Below, piece after piece: positions 48,739 to 56,855 of a stretch of 64,000 bases of DNA. The position numbers were made by a program, and so were the translations under genes. This stretch comes from Nocardioides sp. JS614. GTDB lineage: Bacteria > Actinomycetota > Actinomycetes > Propionibacteriales > Nocardioidaceae. The stretch is from assembly GCF_000015265.1 (NCBI RefSeq), contig NC_008699.1, positions 4,712,001 to 4,776,000 of the forward strand. The letters run 5' to 3'. Below the pieces are notes generated by a model that saw only the letters and a program-made list of their open reading frames with translations, was not told the DNA's origin and ran no database searches. Numbering within the stretch: position 1 is the stretch's first letter; each line of letters opens with the position of its first letter.

Positions 48739-50232
48739 ATGACGACCGCGCCGCGCCCCGCTCGCCTCTCGGCCGCCGAGCTGATCGACCTGGTCCTCGA
48801 CGAGGGGTCCTGGGTGTCCTGGGACACCCCGCCGGACCGCACCGGCGTCTCCCCGGAGTACGCCGCCGCCCTGGACGCGGCGTTCGACAAGAGCGGCGCC
48901 GACGAGTCGGTCCTGACCGGCGAGGGCCGGATGCGCGGGCGCCGGGTGGCCGTGCTGATGGGCGAGTTCGCCTTCCTCGCCGGCTCGATCGGGCGCGCGG
49001 CGGCGGACCGGCTGGTCGGCTCGATCGAGCGCGCGACCCGGGAGGGACTGCCGCTGCTCGCGGGCCCGGTCAGCGGCGGGACCCGGATGCAGGAAGGCAC
49101 CCCGGCGTTCGTGCAGATGGTGCGGATCACCGAGGCGGTCGCGGCGCACAAGGCGGCCGGCCTGCCCTACCTCGTCTACCTGCGCCACCCCACGACCGGT
49201 GGCGTGATGGCCTCCTGGGGCTCGCTCGGGCACGTGACGGTCGCCGAGCCCGGTGCGCTCGTCGGGTTCCTCGGGCCGCGGGTCTACGAGGCGCTGTACG
49301 GCAAGCCGTTCCCGCCCGGCATCCAGACCTCGGAGAACCTGTACGCCCACGGCATCATCGACGCCGTCGTACCGCCCGAGGAGATCGCTGGGATCCTGGA
49401 CCGGGCGCTGGAGATCCTGCTCGCACCGCGGCACGGCATCCAGCCGGTGCCGGCGCCGGTGCCGCTCACCCCGCTGCCGGAGGTGGAGACCTGGGACGCG
49501 GTCACCCGCTCCCGGCGCCCGGACCGGCCGGGCGTGCGGCGGCTGCTCAAGTACGCCGCCAGCGACGTGATCCCGCTCAACGGCACCGGTCAGGGCGAGC
49601 AGGACCCGGGGCTGCTGATCGCGCTGGTGCGGTTCGGGCAGGCGCCGTGCGTGTTCCTCGGGCAGGACCGGCGCGGCCAGACCGCCGAGCACCCGATGGG
49701 GCCCGAGGCGCTCCGCGAGGCGCAGCGCGGGATGCGGCTGGCCTCGGACCTGGGCCTGCCGCTGCTCACGGTCATCGACACCCGGGGGGCGGCGCTCTCC
49801 GCGGAGGCCGAGAACGGCGGCATGGCCGGCGAGATCGCGCGCTGCCTCAACGAGCTGATCACGGTCACCGCGCCGACGCTGTGCCTGATGCTCGGCGAGG
49901 GCAACGGCGGCGGCGCGCTGGCGTTCCTGCCGGCCGACCGGGTGATCGCCGCGCAGCACGCCTGGCTCTCGCCGCTCCCGCCGGAGGGCGCCAGCGCGAT
50001 CGTCCACCGCGACCTCGACCACGCCCCCGAGATGGCGCGCAGCCAGCAGGTCCGCGCCCTCGACCTGCGCCGGCTCGGCATCGTCGACCGGATCGTCGCC
50101 GAGCTCCCCGACGCCGCCGACGAGCCCGAGGCGTTCTGCCGCCGGGTCGGCGCCGTCCTCGAGCACGAGCTGGCCGCCCTCCTCGACGCCGGCCCGGGCA
50201 CCCCCGCGGAGCGGGCCCGTCGCTACGCCTGA
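48739..50232 (+). CDS. accD3: Fused carboxyltransferase, AccD3-like
   Basis: A 497-residue fusion of beta- and alpha-type carboxyltransferase domains. The N-terminal half has crotonase-fold segments VAVLMGEFAFLAGSIG near residue 74 and GTRMQEGTPAFVQM near 113. The C-terminal half has VFLGQDRRGQ near 303, the oxyanion segment MLGEGNGGGALAFLPADRVI near 384, and SPLPPEGASAI near 412. The length and order match mycobacterial AccD3 (Rv0904c). No zinc ribbon is present, and no biotin carboxylase or biotin carrier gene lies nearby, so partner subunits must be encoded elsewhere. The acyl-CoA used is not established. Confidence 0.85.
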   Translation: MTTAPRPARLSAAELIDLVLDEGSWVSWDTPPDRTGVSPEYAAALDAAFDKSGADESVLTGEGRMRGRRVAVLMGEFAFLAGSIGRAAADRLVGSIERATREGLPLLAGPVSGGTRMQEGTPAFVQMVRITEAVAAHKAAGLPYLVYLRHPTTGGVMASWGSLGHVTVAEPGALVGFLGPRVYEALYGKPFPPGIQTSENLYAHGIIDAVVPPEEIAGILDRALEILLAPRHGIQPVPAPVPLTPLPEVETWDAVTRSRRPDRPGVRRLLKYAASDVIPLNGTGQGEQDPGLLIALVRFGQAPCVFLGQDRRGQTAEHPMGPEALREAQRGMRLASDLGLPLLTVIDTRGAALSAEAENGGMAGEIARCLNELITVTAPTLCLMLGEGNGGGALAFLPADRVIAAQHAWLSPLPPEGASAIVHRDLDHAPEMARSQQVRALDLRRLGIVDRIVAELPDAADEPEAFCRRVGAVLEHELAALLDAGPGTPAERARRYA

Positions 50233-50245
50233 CCCGCCCCACCCA

Positions 50246-50321
50246 GCTGTAACGCCCGTTTACCCTTTCTTCCCCCTGTGCTGCAACACCCCGGGAACAA
50301 GAGGTAAACGGGCGTTACAGC
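50246..50321. promoter_or_regulatory. 19-bp inverted repeat upstream of the SDR gene
   Basis: Bases 50246-50264, containing CTGTAACGCCCGTTTACC, pair perfectly with 50303-50321 across 38 bases. A further CGTTACAG half-site at 50344-50351 overlaps the SDR -10 box. The layout fits either a terminator for the AccD3-like gene or a looping operator controlling the SDR gene. Confidence 0.5.
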
Positions 50322-50346
50322 GAACGCGGCGGTCGGTAGAACGCGT

Positions 50347-50352
50347 TACAGT
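50347..50352 (+). promoter_or_regulatory. -10 box (TACAGT), leaderless start
   Basis: TACAGT, 7 bases, then the GTG at 50360. It overlaps a CGTTACAG half-site. Confidence 0.6.
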
Positions 50353-50359
50353 CCGGGTC

Positions 50360-51178
50360 GTGAGGACGTACGCCGTGAGCGGGGCCGCATCGGGGATCGG
50401 GGCGGCCACGGCCGGGATGCTGCGCGAGCAGGGGCACCGGGTGATCGGGGTGGACCGGGTCGCGGCGGACGGCGTGGACGTGACCGCGGACGTGTCGACC
50501 CCGGCCGGGCGGGCCGAGGCGGTCGCCGGGGTGCGGGCGCTGACCGACCGGGTGCACGGGCTGGTGCCGGCCGCGGGGATCGCCGGGCGCACCGGCGTCG
50601 ACTCGCAGCTCGTGGTGTCGGTGAACTTCTTCGGCGCGATCGCACTGGTGACCGGGCTGCACACCGAGCTCACCGCCGGCGCGCGGGACGGCGGGGCGGG
50701 CGTGGTGCTGCTGGCCTCGAACTCGATCACCGGCATGCCCGGCTGGAACGCGCCGGTCGCCCAGGCCTGCCTGCGCGACGACGAGCCGACCGCCCGCGAG
50801 GAGGCCGGCCGGGTCGACTCGGTGCTGGTCTACCCCGCCACCAAGGCGGCGCTGGCCTGGTGGGCCCGCCGCGAGGGCGTCAAGCCGGAGTGGGCCGGCG
50901 CGGGGATCCGGCTCAACTCCGTGGCCCCCGGAGCCACCGAGACCCCGATGGTCGACCAGATGCGGTCCGACCCGCTGCTCGGGTCGGCGGTCGACGCCTA
51001 CCCCACCGCGATCGGCCGGACCGGTCGGCCCGAGGAGGTGGCCGCGGCGATCTGCTTCCTGCTCTCCGAGGGAGCCGCCAACATCGTCGGCGCGGTGCTG
51101 TTCGTCGACGGCGGCACCGATGCGATGCTGCACCCCGTCTCCCCGTCCGGCTGGGAGGTCGGCCCGATCGAGCCGTAG
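50360..51178 (+). CDS. SDR-family oxidoreductase (3-alpha-hydroxysteroid dehydrogenase-like)
   Basis: A 272-residue short-chain dehydrogenase. The NAD motif is SGAASGIGAATA near residue 7, the catalytic serine is in LLASNSITG near 118, and the YPATK tyrosine-lysine pair is near 157. The C-terminal SEGAANIVGAVLFVDGGTDA is classical. The small insert between strands 5 and 6 (QACLRDDEPTAREEAGR) resembles 3-alpha-hydroxysteroid dehydrogenase/carbonyl reductase types. The substrate is probably a secondary alcohol of a bulky ring compound. The GTG start is supported by its -10 box; the upstream inverted repeat points to regulation. Confidence 0.87.
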   Translation: MRTYAVSGAASGIGAATAGMLREQGHRVIGVDRVAADGVDVTADVSTPAGRAEAVAGVRALTDRVHGLVPAAGIAGRTGVDSQLVVSVNFFGAIALVTGLHTELTAGARDGGAGVVLLASNSITGMPGWNAPVAQACLRDDEPTAREEAGRVDSVLVYPATKAALAWWARREGVKPEWAGAGIRLNSVAPGATETPMVDQMRSDPLLGSAVDAYPTAIGRTGRPEEVAAAICFLLSEGAANIVGAVLFVDGGTDAMLHPVSPSGWEVGPIEP

Positions 51179-51186
51179 CAGGGCCG

Positions 51187-51192
51187 TACCCT
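51187..51192 (+). promoter_or_regulatory. -10 box (TACCCT), leaderless start
   Basis: TACCCT, 7 bases, then the ATG at 51200. Confidence 0.6.
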
Positions 51193-51199
51193 CGGAGTC

Positions 51200-52087
51200 A
51201 TGCGTGTGGCCCTCGCCCTCGGCTCCGGCGGGGCCCGTGGCTACGCCCACATCGGCGCGATCGAGGAGATCCGCGCCCGCGGGCACGAGATCGTCGCGAT
51301 CGCCGGCTCGTCCATGGGGGCCCTGGTCGGTGGCCTGGCCGCCGCCGACCGGCTCGAGCCGTACGCCGAGTGGGCGCGGTCGCTGACCCAGCGCGACCTG
51401 CTCCGGCTCCTCGACCCGAAGTGGTCGGCGCCCGGCGCCATCGCCGCCGGCCGGTTCTTCGCCGAGGTCGAGCGGCTGCTCGGAGAGCAGCAGATCGAGG
51501 CCCTGCCGATCCCGTTCACCGCGGTGGCGACCGACCTGCACGCCCGCCGCGAGGTGTGGTTCCAACGCGGTCCGCTGGTGTCCGCGATCCGCGCCTCGAC
51601 CGCGATCCCGGGGGTGATCACGCCGGTGGAGATGAACGGTCGCCTGCTGGCCGACGGTGGGCTGATGAACCCGGTCCCGATCGAGCCCACCGCGGTCTCG
51701 GTGGCCGAGCTGACGATCGCGATCTCGCTCCAGGGCGCCCGGACCGCGCACGAGCGGGCCACCCCGGCGCGCGAGCCCGCGGCACCGACCTGGCGCGAGG
51801 AGCTCGTCGAGCGGGTACGCCGTACCGTCGGCCGGAGCGCGGAGCCGGAGCCGGAGCCGGAGCCGCCCACGCTGCTGGAGCAGGTCCGGCTCTCCGACGT
51901 CGTCGGACTGTCGATGGATGCGATGCAGGGCCTGATCACCCGCTACCGGATGGCCGGACTCCCCCCGGACGTGCTGGTCACGGTGCCGGTCGGCGCGGCC
52001 CGGTCGCTGGAGTTCCACCGCGCGGCGGAGATGATCGAGCTCGGCCGGACCCTCACCGCCGAGGCGCTGGACGCGGCCGGGCGCTGA
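51200..52087 (+). CDS. Patatin-like phospholipase family protein (RssA-like)
   Basis: A 295-residue patatin domain protein. The oxyanion loop GSGGARGYAHIG opens the protein, the nucleophile serine is in GSSMG near residue 37, and the catalytic aspartate is in LLADGGLMNP near 154. A charged Glu/Pro-rich insert (about 195-225, including a repeated EPEP run) separates the catalytic part from a C-terminal helical region. It probably hydrolyses lipid acyl groups inside the cell. It lies 21 bases after the SDR gene but has its own -10 box. Confidence 0.9.
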   Translation: MRVALALGSGGARGYAHIGAIEEIRARGHEIVAIAGSSMGALVGGLAAADRLEPYAEWARSLTQRDLLRLLDPKWSAPGAIAAGRFFAEVERLLGEQQIEALPIPFTAVATDLHARREVWFQRGPLVSAIRASTAIPGVITPVEMNGRLLADGGLMNPVPIEPTAVSVAELTIAISLQGARTAHERATPAREPAAPTWREELVERVRRTVGRSAEPEPEPEPPTLLEQVRLSDVVGLSMDAMQGLITRYRMAGLPPDVLVTVPVGAARSLEFHRAAEMIELGRTLTAEALDAAGR

Positions 52088-52108
52088 GCACCCCGGACCG
52101 ACCTCGGG

Positions 52109-53080
52109 TCACCAGCGGTTGCGCGCCTCCTCGGCCCACCCGACCAGCCCGTCGAGCGACACCCGCTCACCCCCGTCGGTGCTCGCCCATCCCGACCAGT
52201 GGCCGAAGCACTGGTGGGTCTGGTTGGCGACGACTCCGAGGTTGGTCCGGTCGACCCGCTCGTGGAACGGCTCGAGCGTCGCGTCGACCCGCGGCCCGTG
52301 GATCCGCCAGGGCCGCCGCCAGTCCGAGCGGTCGTACTCCCAGGTCAGCTGCTCGCCGATCTTGTGCGCGCGGCCGTCGACGAACAGTGCGTTCTCGGTC
52401 GACCCGGTGCCGTCGGTCCACTGGCCACCGAGCGTGATGCCGACCCGCTCCGAGGAGCCGGCCGCCCAGTTCCAGGTGATCGCGTAGGGCCACTTGCCGC
52501 GGCCGTGGTCGAGGACCGCCCACCCCGCGTGCACGTCGTACGGCGTCCCTTCGAGCACGACCCGGCCGGTGACGGGCCGGGCGACGTCCTTGACGGTGTA
52601 CTGGAAGCGGCGCGCGCTCCACGGCACCACCACGCCGACGCACTCGCCGCCGGCCCCGACGACCAGGTCGACCTCGATCCCCGGCGCGCTCGCCCGCACC
52701 ACGGTCCCCGAGGCACCGCCCGGGGCGTCGGCCAGCTCGATCCGCAGCCGCCCGGCCTCGACCAGGGTGCGGCCGCCGACGCCCGGGGGCAGGGACACGC
52801 CGCGGGCCAGCGGCGGCACCTCGTCGCGCGACCAGGTCCGCCCGGTCGCGCGGTCGAGCACCCACACCGAGCAGACCCCGGCGTAGTCGAGCGAGGAGGC
52901 GACCACCCCGAGGCAGAGCCGCGGCGTGACGATCCCCCAGTACTCCCAGCGCTTCGCGCGGCCCCAGCCACGCAGGTTCGCCCGGTGCAGGGGCCGGCGC
53001 GACCAGCCGACCGCGTCCGGGTTCAGTCGCCCGCCGGGCAGGCAGAGGTCGACCGGGGCCGTGATCTCGCGTTCTGCCAC
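52109..53080 (-). CDS. DUF2804 family protein
   Basis: A 323-residue protein of the DUF2804 family, rich in beta-strands and Trp. Typical segments are GWGRAKRWEYWGIVTP near residue 38, LDHGRGKWPYAITWNWA near 190 and NQTHQCFGHWSGW near 290. The fold resembles lipocalin-like hydroxyneurosporene-synthase relatives, but no activity is established for the family to my knowledge. There is no signal peptide. GTG at 53080 is the start; a weak -10 (TAGACC) lies 6 bases upstream of it. It is divergent from the M20 peptidase gene by 33 bases. Confidence 0.85.
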   Translation of the reverse strand: MAEREITAPVDLCLPGGRLNPDAVGWSRRPLHRANLRGWGRAKRWEYWGIVTPRLCLGVVASSLDYAGVCSVWVLDRATGRTWSRDEVPPLARGVSLPPGVGGRTLVEAGRLRIELADAPGGASGTVVRASAPGIEVDLVVGAGGECVGVVVPWSARRFQYTVKDVARPVTGRVVLEGTPYDVHAGWAVLDHGRGKWPYAITWNWAAGSSERVGITLGGQWTDGTGSTENALFVDGRAHKIGEQLTWEYDRSDWRRPWRIHGPRVDATLEPFHERVDRTNLGVVANQTHQCFGHWSGWASTDGGERVSLDGLVGWAEEARNRW

Positions 53081-53100
53081 AGGGGAGGTCTACCAGTGAT

Positions 53101-53106
53101 TACCGT
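53101..53106 (+). promoter_or_regulatory. -10 box (TACCGT), leaderless start
   Basis: TACCGT, 7 bases, then the ATG at 53114. Confidence 0.6.
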
Positions 53107-53113
53107 TCCGCCC

Positions 53114-54382
53114 ATGCCCTATCGCGATCTCAACGACCGTGAGCTGCGCGCGCTCGCCTTCGTCGACGAGCGCGAGCTGGTCCGCGACCTCGTGGAGCTC
53201 GTCTCGGTCCCCAGCATCAGCGGCAGCGACGCCGAGTGCGACATCCAGCACCGGCTCGCCAAGCAGCTGGGCGGGCTCGGCCTCGACGTCGACCTGTGGC
53301 AGCTCGACCTGGACCGGCTCACCGCCGACCCGGCCTTCCCTGGCTGGGAGGCGCCGCGCACCGAGAGCTGGGGACTGGTGGCCGCCAGCGGCCCCGGCGA
53401 GCCCGAGCTCGTCCTCCAGGGCCACGTCGACGTGGTGCCGCCGGGCGACCTCGGCGCGTGGGGCGCGGACCCGTTCGGCGGGACCGTCACCGGCCGTCGG
53501 GTGCACGGCCGCGGCACCTGCGACATGAAGGCCGGCGTGGTCGCCAACGTCGCCGCCGTCCGCGCGGTGCGCGCCGCCGGGATCGAGCTGACCAAGCCGT
53601 ACGCCGTGCAGCTGGTGGTCGGCGAGGAGGACGGCGGGCTCGGCGCCTTCGCCACCCTCGAGCGTGGCCACCGGGGCCGGGCCTGCATCATCACCGAGCC
53701 CACCAGCGGCACGATCACCACCGCGAACGCCGGCGCCCTGACCTTCGAGCTCCGGGTCCCGGGGGCCGCCACCCACGCGAGCACGTCGTATGCCGGCGTC
53801 AGCGCCCTGGAGAAGTTCTGGCCGCTGCACGCGGCGCTCGGCGAGCTCGAGGCGCGCCGCAACCGCGACGCCCACCCGCTGATGGCGGAGTACCCGCTCG
53901 CCTACCCGCTCTCGATCGGCAAGGTCGCCTGCGGCGACTGGGCCAGCACCGTCCCGGACCTGCTGGTCGCCGAGGGCCGGCTGGGCGTGGCGCTGGGCGA
54001 GGACCCCGACGACGCGCGGGCCGAGCTCGAGGAGGCGATCGCCGAGGCCGCGTGCGCGGACCTGTGGCTGCGCGACCACGCGCCCACGATCGCGTGGACC
54101 GGAGGCCAGTTCGCCAGCGGCCAGTACGCCGAGGGGAGCGGTGCGCTGCTCGACCTGGTCGCCACCGCGCACGCCGACGTCACCCGGGGGCCGCGGCCAC
54201 GCGAGCGCGGGGCGCCGTACGGCAGCGACCTGCGGCTGTACGCTGCCGCCGGCGTCCCCACGCTCCACTACGGTCCCGGCGACGTCCGGCTCGCCCACGG
54301 CCCGCACGAGGCGGTGGACGTGGACGAGCTGGTCGCCGTCACCGAGAGCCTGGTGCTCGCCCTGGTGCGCGCCTGCGCCTAG
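53114..54382 (+). CDS. M20-family metallopeptidase (ArgE/DapE-type)
   Basis: A 422-residue zinc hydrolase of the M20 family. Metal ligands and base are visible: the histidine and aspartate in LQGHVDVVPPG near residue 98, DMKAGVV near 137, and the glutamate pair in VVGEEDGG near 173. The dimerisation domain contains PGAATHAST near 216 and the C-terminal ligand histidine is in LAHGPHEAVDVDEL near 398. The family removes N-acyl groups or splits dipeptides. It is convergent with the 2-oxoacid dehydrogenase operon, separated by a perfect 46-bp palindrome. Confidence 0.9.
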   Translation: MPYRDLNDRELRALAFVDERELVRDLVELVSVPSISGSDAECDIQHRLAKQLGGLGLDVDLWQLDLDRLTADPAFPGWEAPRTESWGLVAASGPGEPELVLQGHVDVVPPGDLGAWGADPFGGTVTGRRVHGRGTCDMKAGVVANVAAVRAVRAAGIELTKPYAVQLVVGEEDGGLGAFATLERGHRGRACIITEPTSGTITTANAGALTFELRVPGAATHASTSYAGVSALEKFWPLHAALGELEARRNRDAHPLMAEYPLAYPLSIGKVACGDWASTVPDLLVAEGRLGVALGEDPDDARAELEEAIAEAACADLWLRDHAPTIAWTGGQFASGQYAEGSGALLDLVATAHADVTRGPRPRERGAPYGSDLRLYAAAGVPTLHYGPGDVRLAHGPHEAVDVDELVAVTESLVLALVRACA

Positions 54383-54391
54383 CCCGGACGG

Positions 54392-54437
54392 GTCGTGTGC
54401 CTGAGCACGCGCCATGGCGCGTGCTCAGGCACACGAC
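54392..54437. terminator. Perfect 46-bp palindrome, copy 2 of a repeat family
   Basis: Bases 54392-54414 are the exact complement of 54415-54437, centred on CATG. The right end touches the stop codon of the E2 gene and the left end is 9 bases past the M20 peptidase stop. A related 46-bp element is at 28004-28049, also between convergent stops. A two-way terminator is the simplest role. Confidence 0.8.
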
Positions 54438-55862
54438 TCAATACAGCAGCGCGGTGGCGGGATCGGCCATGATCTCGGCGACGTCGGCGAGGAACCGCGA
54501 GCCCTTCTCCCCATCGATGTGGCGGTGGTCGAAGGCCAGCGCCAGCGTGCAGATCTGGCGCGGCACGATGGTGTCCTGGCCGTCGGTCTCGACCACCCAG
54601 GGCTGCTTGCGCACCGCGCCGAACGCCAGGATCGCGGACTCGCCGGGGTTGATGATCGGCGTGCCGGAGTCGACGCCGAAGACGCCGACGTTCGTGATCG
54701 TGAAGGTGCCGCCGCTCATCTCCGCGGGCTGGGTCTTGCCCTCCCGGGCGGTCGCGGTCACCGCGTTGATCGCCTGGGCGAGCTCGAGGAGGGTCATCGA
54801 CTCGGCGTCCTTGACGTTCGGCACGACCAGCCCGCGCGGGGTGGCCGCGGCGATGCCGAGGTTCACGTACCGCTTGTAGACGACCTCGTGCGCCGCGTCG
54901 TCCCACCACGAGTTGATCTCCGGTGTGCGCCGCATCGCCAGCATCACCGCGCGGGCAAGCACCAGCAGCGGTGAGACCCGGACCTCGCGGAACTCCCGGC
55001 GCGTCTTCAGCCGCTCGACGAGCTCCATCGTCGCGGTGACGTCGACGGTGACCCACTCGGTCACGTGCGGCAGCGTGAACGCCGACTGGACCATCGCCTG
55101 GCCCATCATCTTGCGCACGCCCTTGATCGGCTCGCGCCACTCCCGCTCAGCGGGTCTCGACTCGCCGCCTCGTTCGCCGGCGGCTACCCGACCGCCGAGA
55201 ACGGCATCGCCGCCGGCCGCGGCCTCGACGTCCTCGCGCGACACGGTCCCGTTCGGCCCGCTCGGGGTGAGCGTGGTGAGGTCGACGCCGAGGTCCTTGG
55301 CGAGCTTGCGCACCGGCGGCTTGGCCAGGGTGCGCACCGCCGCCGGAGCGTCCAGCGGGGCCGCGGCGGTGGCCGGCACCGGCTCCTCGTCGGCCTCCAC
55401 CATCGGCGCGCCGCCGGTCTCGAACGCGGCCTGCGCCTGCATGTGCGCGGCCATCGCCCCGGAGGTGACCTTGCGGGCCCGGCGGACCGGGCCCCGGTCG
55501 GCCTTGTTGCGCCCGACCAGGCTCTCGCCCTCGCCGCCACCGGACGCGGCGGGGTTGGACAGGTCGATCTCCACCGGCGCCGCGGCGCGCGCCTCGGGAG
55601 CGGCACCGGCCGCCGGCTCGGCGGCCACGTCGTCGCCGATCGCGATGATCGGCGTACCGACCGGGACCAGCTCGCCCTCGGCGACCAGGATCGCGCTCAC
55701 CTCACCGGCGTACGGCGAGGGCAGCTCGACGATCGACTTCGCGGTCTCGATCTCGACGACGACCTGGTTGATCTCGACGACGTCGCCGACGGCGACGTGC
55801 CACTTGACGATCTCGGCCTCGGTCAGGCCCTCGCCCGGGTCGGGCAGCTTGTACTCAGGCAC
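54438..55862 (-). CDS. bkdC: Branched-chain 2-oxoacid dehydrogenase E2 (dihydrolipoamide acyltransferase)
   Basis: A 474-residue E2 component. One lipoyl domain (about 1-80) has the lipoylated lysine in ETAKSIVE near residue 42. A peripheral-subunit-binding domain follows (VRKLAKDLGVDLTTLTPSGPNG near 185). The acyltransferase domain (about 245-474) has the catalytic FDHRHIDGEKGSRFL near 445. It forms the core of the complex oxidising branched-chain 2-oxoacids to acyl-CoA. The start is GTG at 55862, 11 bases after the E1beta stop. The linker region 55139-55195 contains a CCGCT...AGCGG hairpin and encodes a Gly/Arg/Glu-rich run. Confidence 0.92.
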   Translation of the reverse strand: MPEYKLPDPGEGLTEAEIVKWHVAVGDVVEINQVVVEIETAKSIVELPSPYAGEVSAILVAEGELVPVGTPIIAIGDDVAAEPAAGAAPEARAAAPVEIDLSNPAASGGGEGESLVGRNKADRGPVRRARKVTSGAMAAHMQAQAAFETGGAPMVEADEEPVPATAAAPLDAPAAVRTLAKPPVRKLAKDLGVDLTTLTPSGPNGTVSREDVEAAAGGDAVLGGRVAAGERGGESRPAEREWREPIKGVRKMMGQAMVQSAFTLPHVTEWVTVDVTATMELVERLKTRREFREVRVSPLLVLARAVMLAMRRTPEINSWWDDAAHEVVYKRYVNLGIAAATPRGLVVPNVKDAESMTLLELAQAINAVTATAREGKTQPAEMSGGTFTITNVGVFGVDSGTPIINPGESAILAFGAVRKQPWVVETDGQDTIVPRQICTLALAFDHRHIDGEKGSRFLADVAEIMADPATALLY

Positions 55863-55873
55863 GCAGGCCTCCT

Positions 55874-56854
55874 TCAGAACTCGAGCGAGCGGTCGACGGC
55901 GTCCAGGACCCGGTCCAGGTCGGGGAGGTAGTCCTCCTCGATCCGGGACGCCGGGTACGGCGTGTCGAAGGCTCCGACCCGCAGCACCGGTGCCTCCAGG
56001 GAGTAGAAGCACTGCTCGGTGATCCGGGCCGCGAGCTCCGCCCCGAGGCCGAGGTTGACGTGCGCCTCGTGGGTCACGACCACGCGGCCGGTGCGGCGTA
56101 CGGACTCGTAGACCGGCGTCATGTCCAGCGGCGAGAGCGTGCGCAGGTCGATCACCTCGAGCGAGCGGCCCTCGGTGGCGGCGGCCTCGGCTGCGGCCAT
56201 CGCGGTCTTCACCGTCGGGCCGTAGGCGAGCACCGTGATGTCGGTGCCGCGCCGCACCACCCGGGAGCTGAACAGCGGGTCGGGGGTGGCGGTCTCCTCG
56301 AGGTCGGCCTTGTCGGCGTGGTACTGCCGCTTGGGCTCGAGGAAGATCACCGGGTCGTCGCAGGCGATCGCCTGCTGGATCATCCAGTAGCCGTCGACGG
56401 GGTTGGAACAGGCGACCACCTTGAGCCCCGGCGTGTGCGCGAATTGCGCCTCCGGGCTCTCGCTGTGGTGCTCGACCGCGCCGATGCCGCCGCCGAACGG
56501 GATCCGGATCACCATCGGCATCCGGGACTTGCCCTGGCTGCGGAAGGTCATCTTCGCGACCTGGCAGACGATCTGGTCGTACGCCGGGTAGACGAACCCG
56601 TCGAACTGGATCTCGACGACGGGCCGGTAGCCGCGCAGCGCCAGCCCGACGGCGGTGCCGACGATGCCGGACTCGGCCAGCGGGCTGTCGATCACCCGGT
56701 CCTCGCCGAAGTCCTTCTGCAGTCCGTCGGTGATCCGGAAGACGCCGCCGAGCTTGCCGACGTCCTCGCCCATGAGCAGGACCTTGGGGTCGTCCTCCAT
56801 CGCCTTGCGCAGCCCCATGTTGAGGCCCTTGGCCAACGTGATCTTCTGCGTCAT
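55874..56854 (-). CDS. bkdB: Branched-chain 2-oxoacid dehydrogenase E1 beta subunit
   Basis: A 326-residue transketolase-like beta subunit with MGEDVGKLGGVFR near residue 28, the cofactor-region ESGIVGTAVGLALRGYRPVVE near 62, and EAHVNLGLGAELAARI near 265. It forms an alpha2beta2 E1 with the preceding gene's product, decarboxylating 2-oxoisovalerate-type acids with thiamine diphosphate. One base separates it from the E1alpha stop. The ATG at 56854 starts the conserved TQKITLAKG segment. Confidence 0.93.
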   Translation of the reverse strand: MTQKITLAKGLNMGLRKAMEDDPKVLLMGEDVGKLGGVFRITDGLQKDFGEDRVIDSPLAESGIVGTAVGLALRGYRPVVEIQFDGFVYPAYDQIVCQVAKMTFRSQGKSRMPMVIRIPFGGGIGAVEHHSESPEAQFAHTPGLKVVACSNPVDGYWMIQQAIACDDPVIFLEPKRQYHADKADLEETATPDPLFSSRVVRRGTDITVLAYGPTVKTAMAAAEAAATEGRSLEVIDLRTLSPLDMTPVYESVRRTGRVVVTHEAHVNLGLGAELAARITEQCFYSLEAPVLRVGAFDTPYPASRIEEDYLPDLDRVLDAVDRSLEF

Positions 56855-56855
56855 G

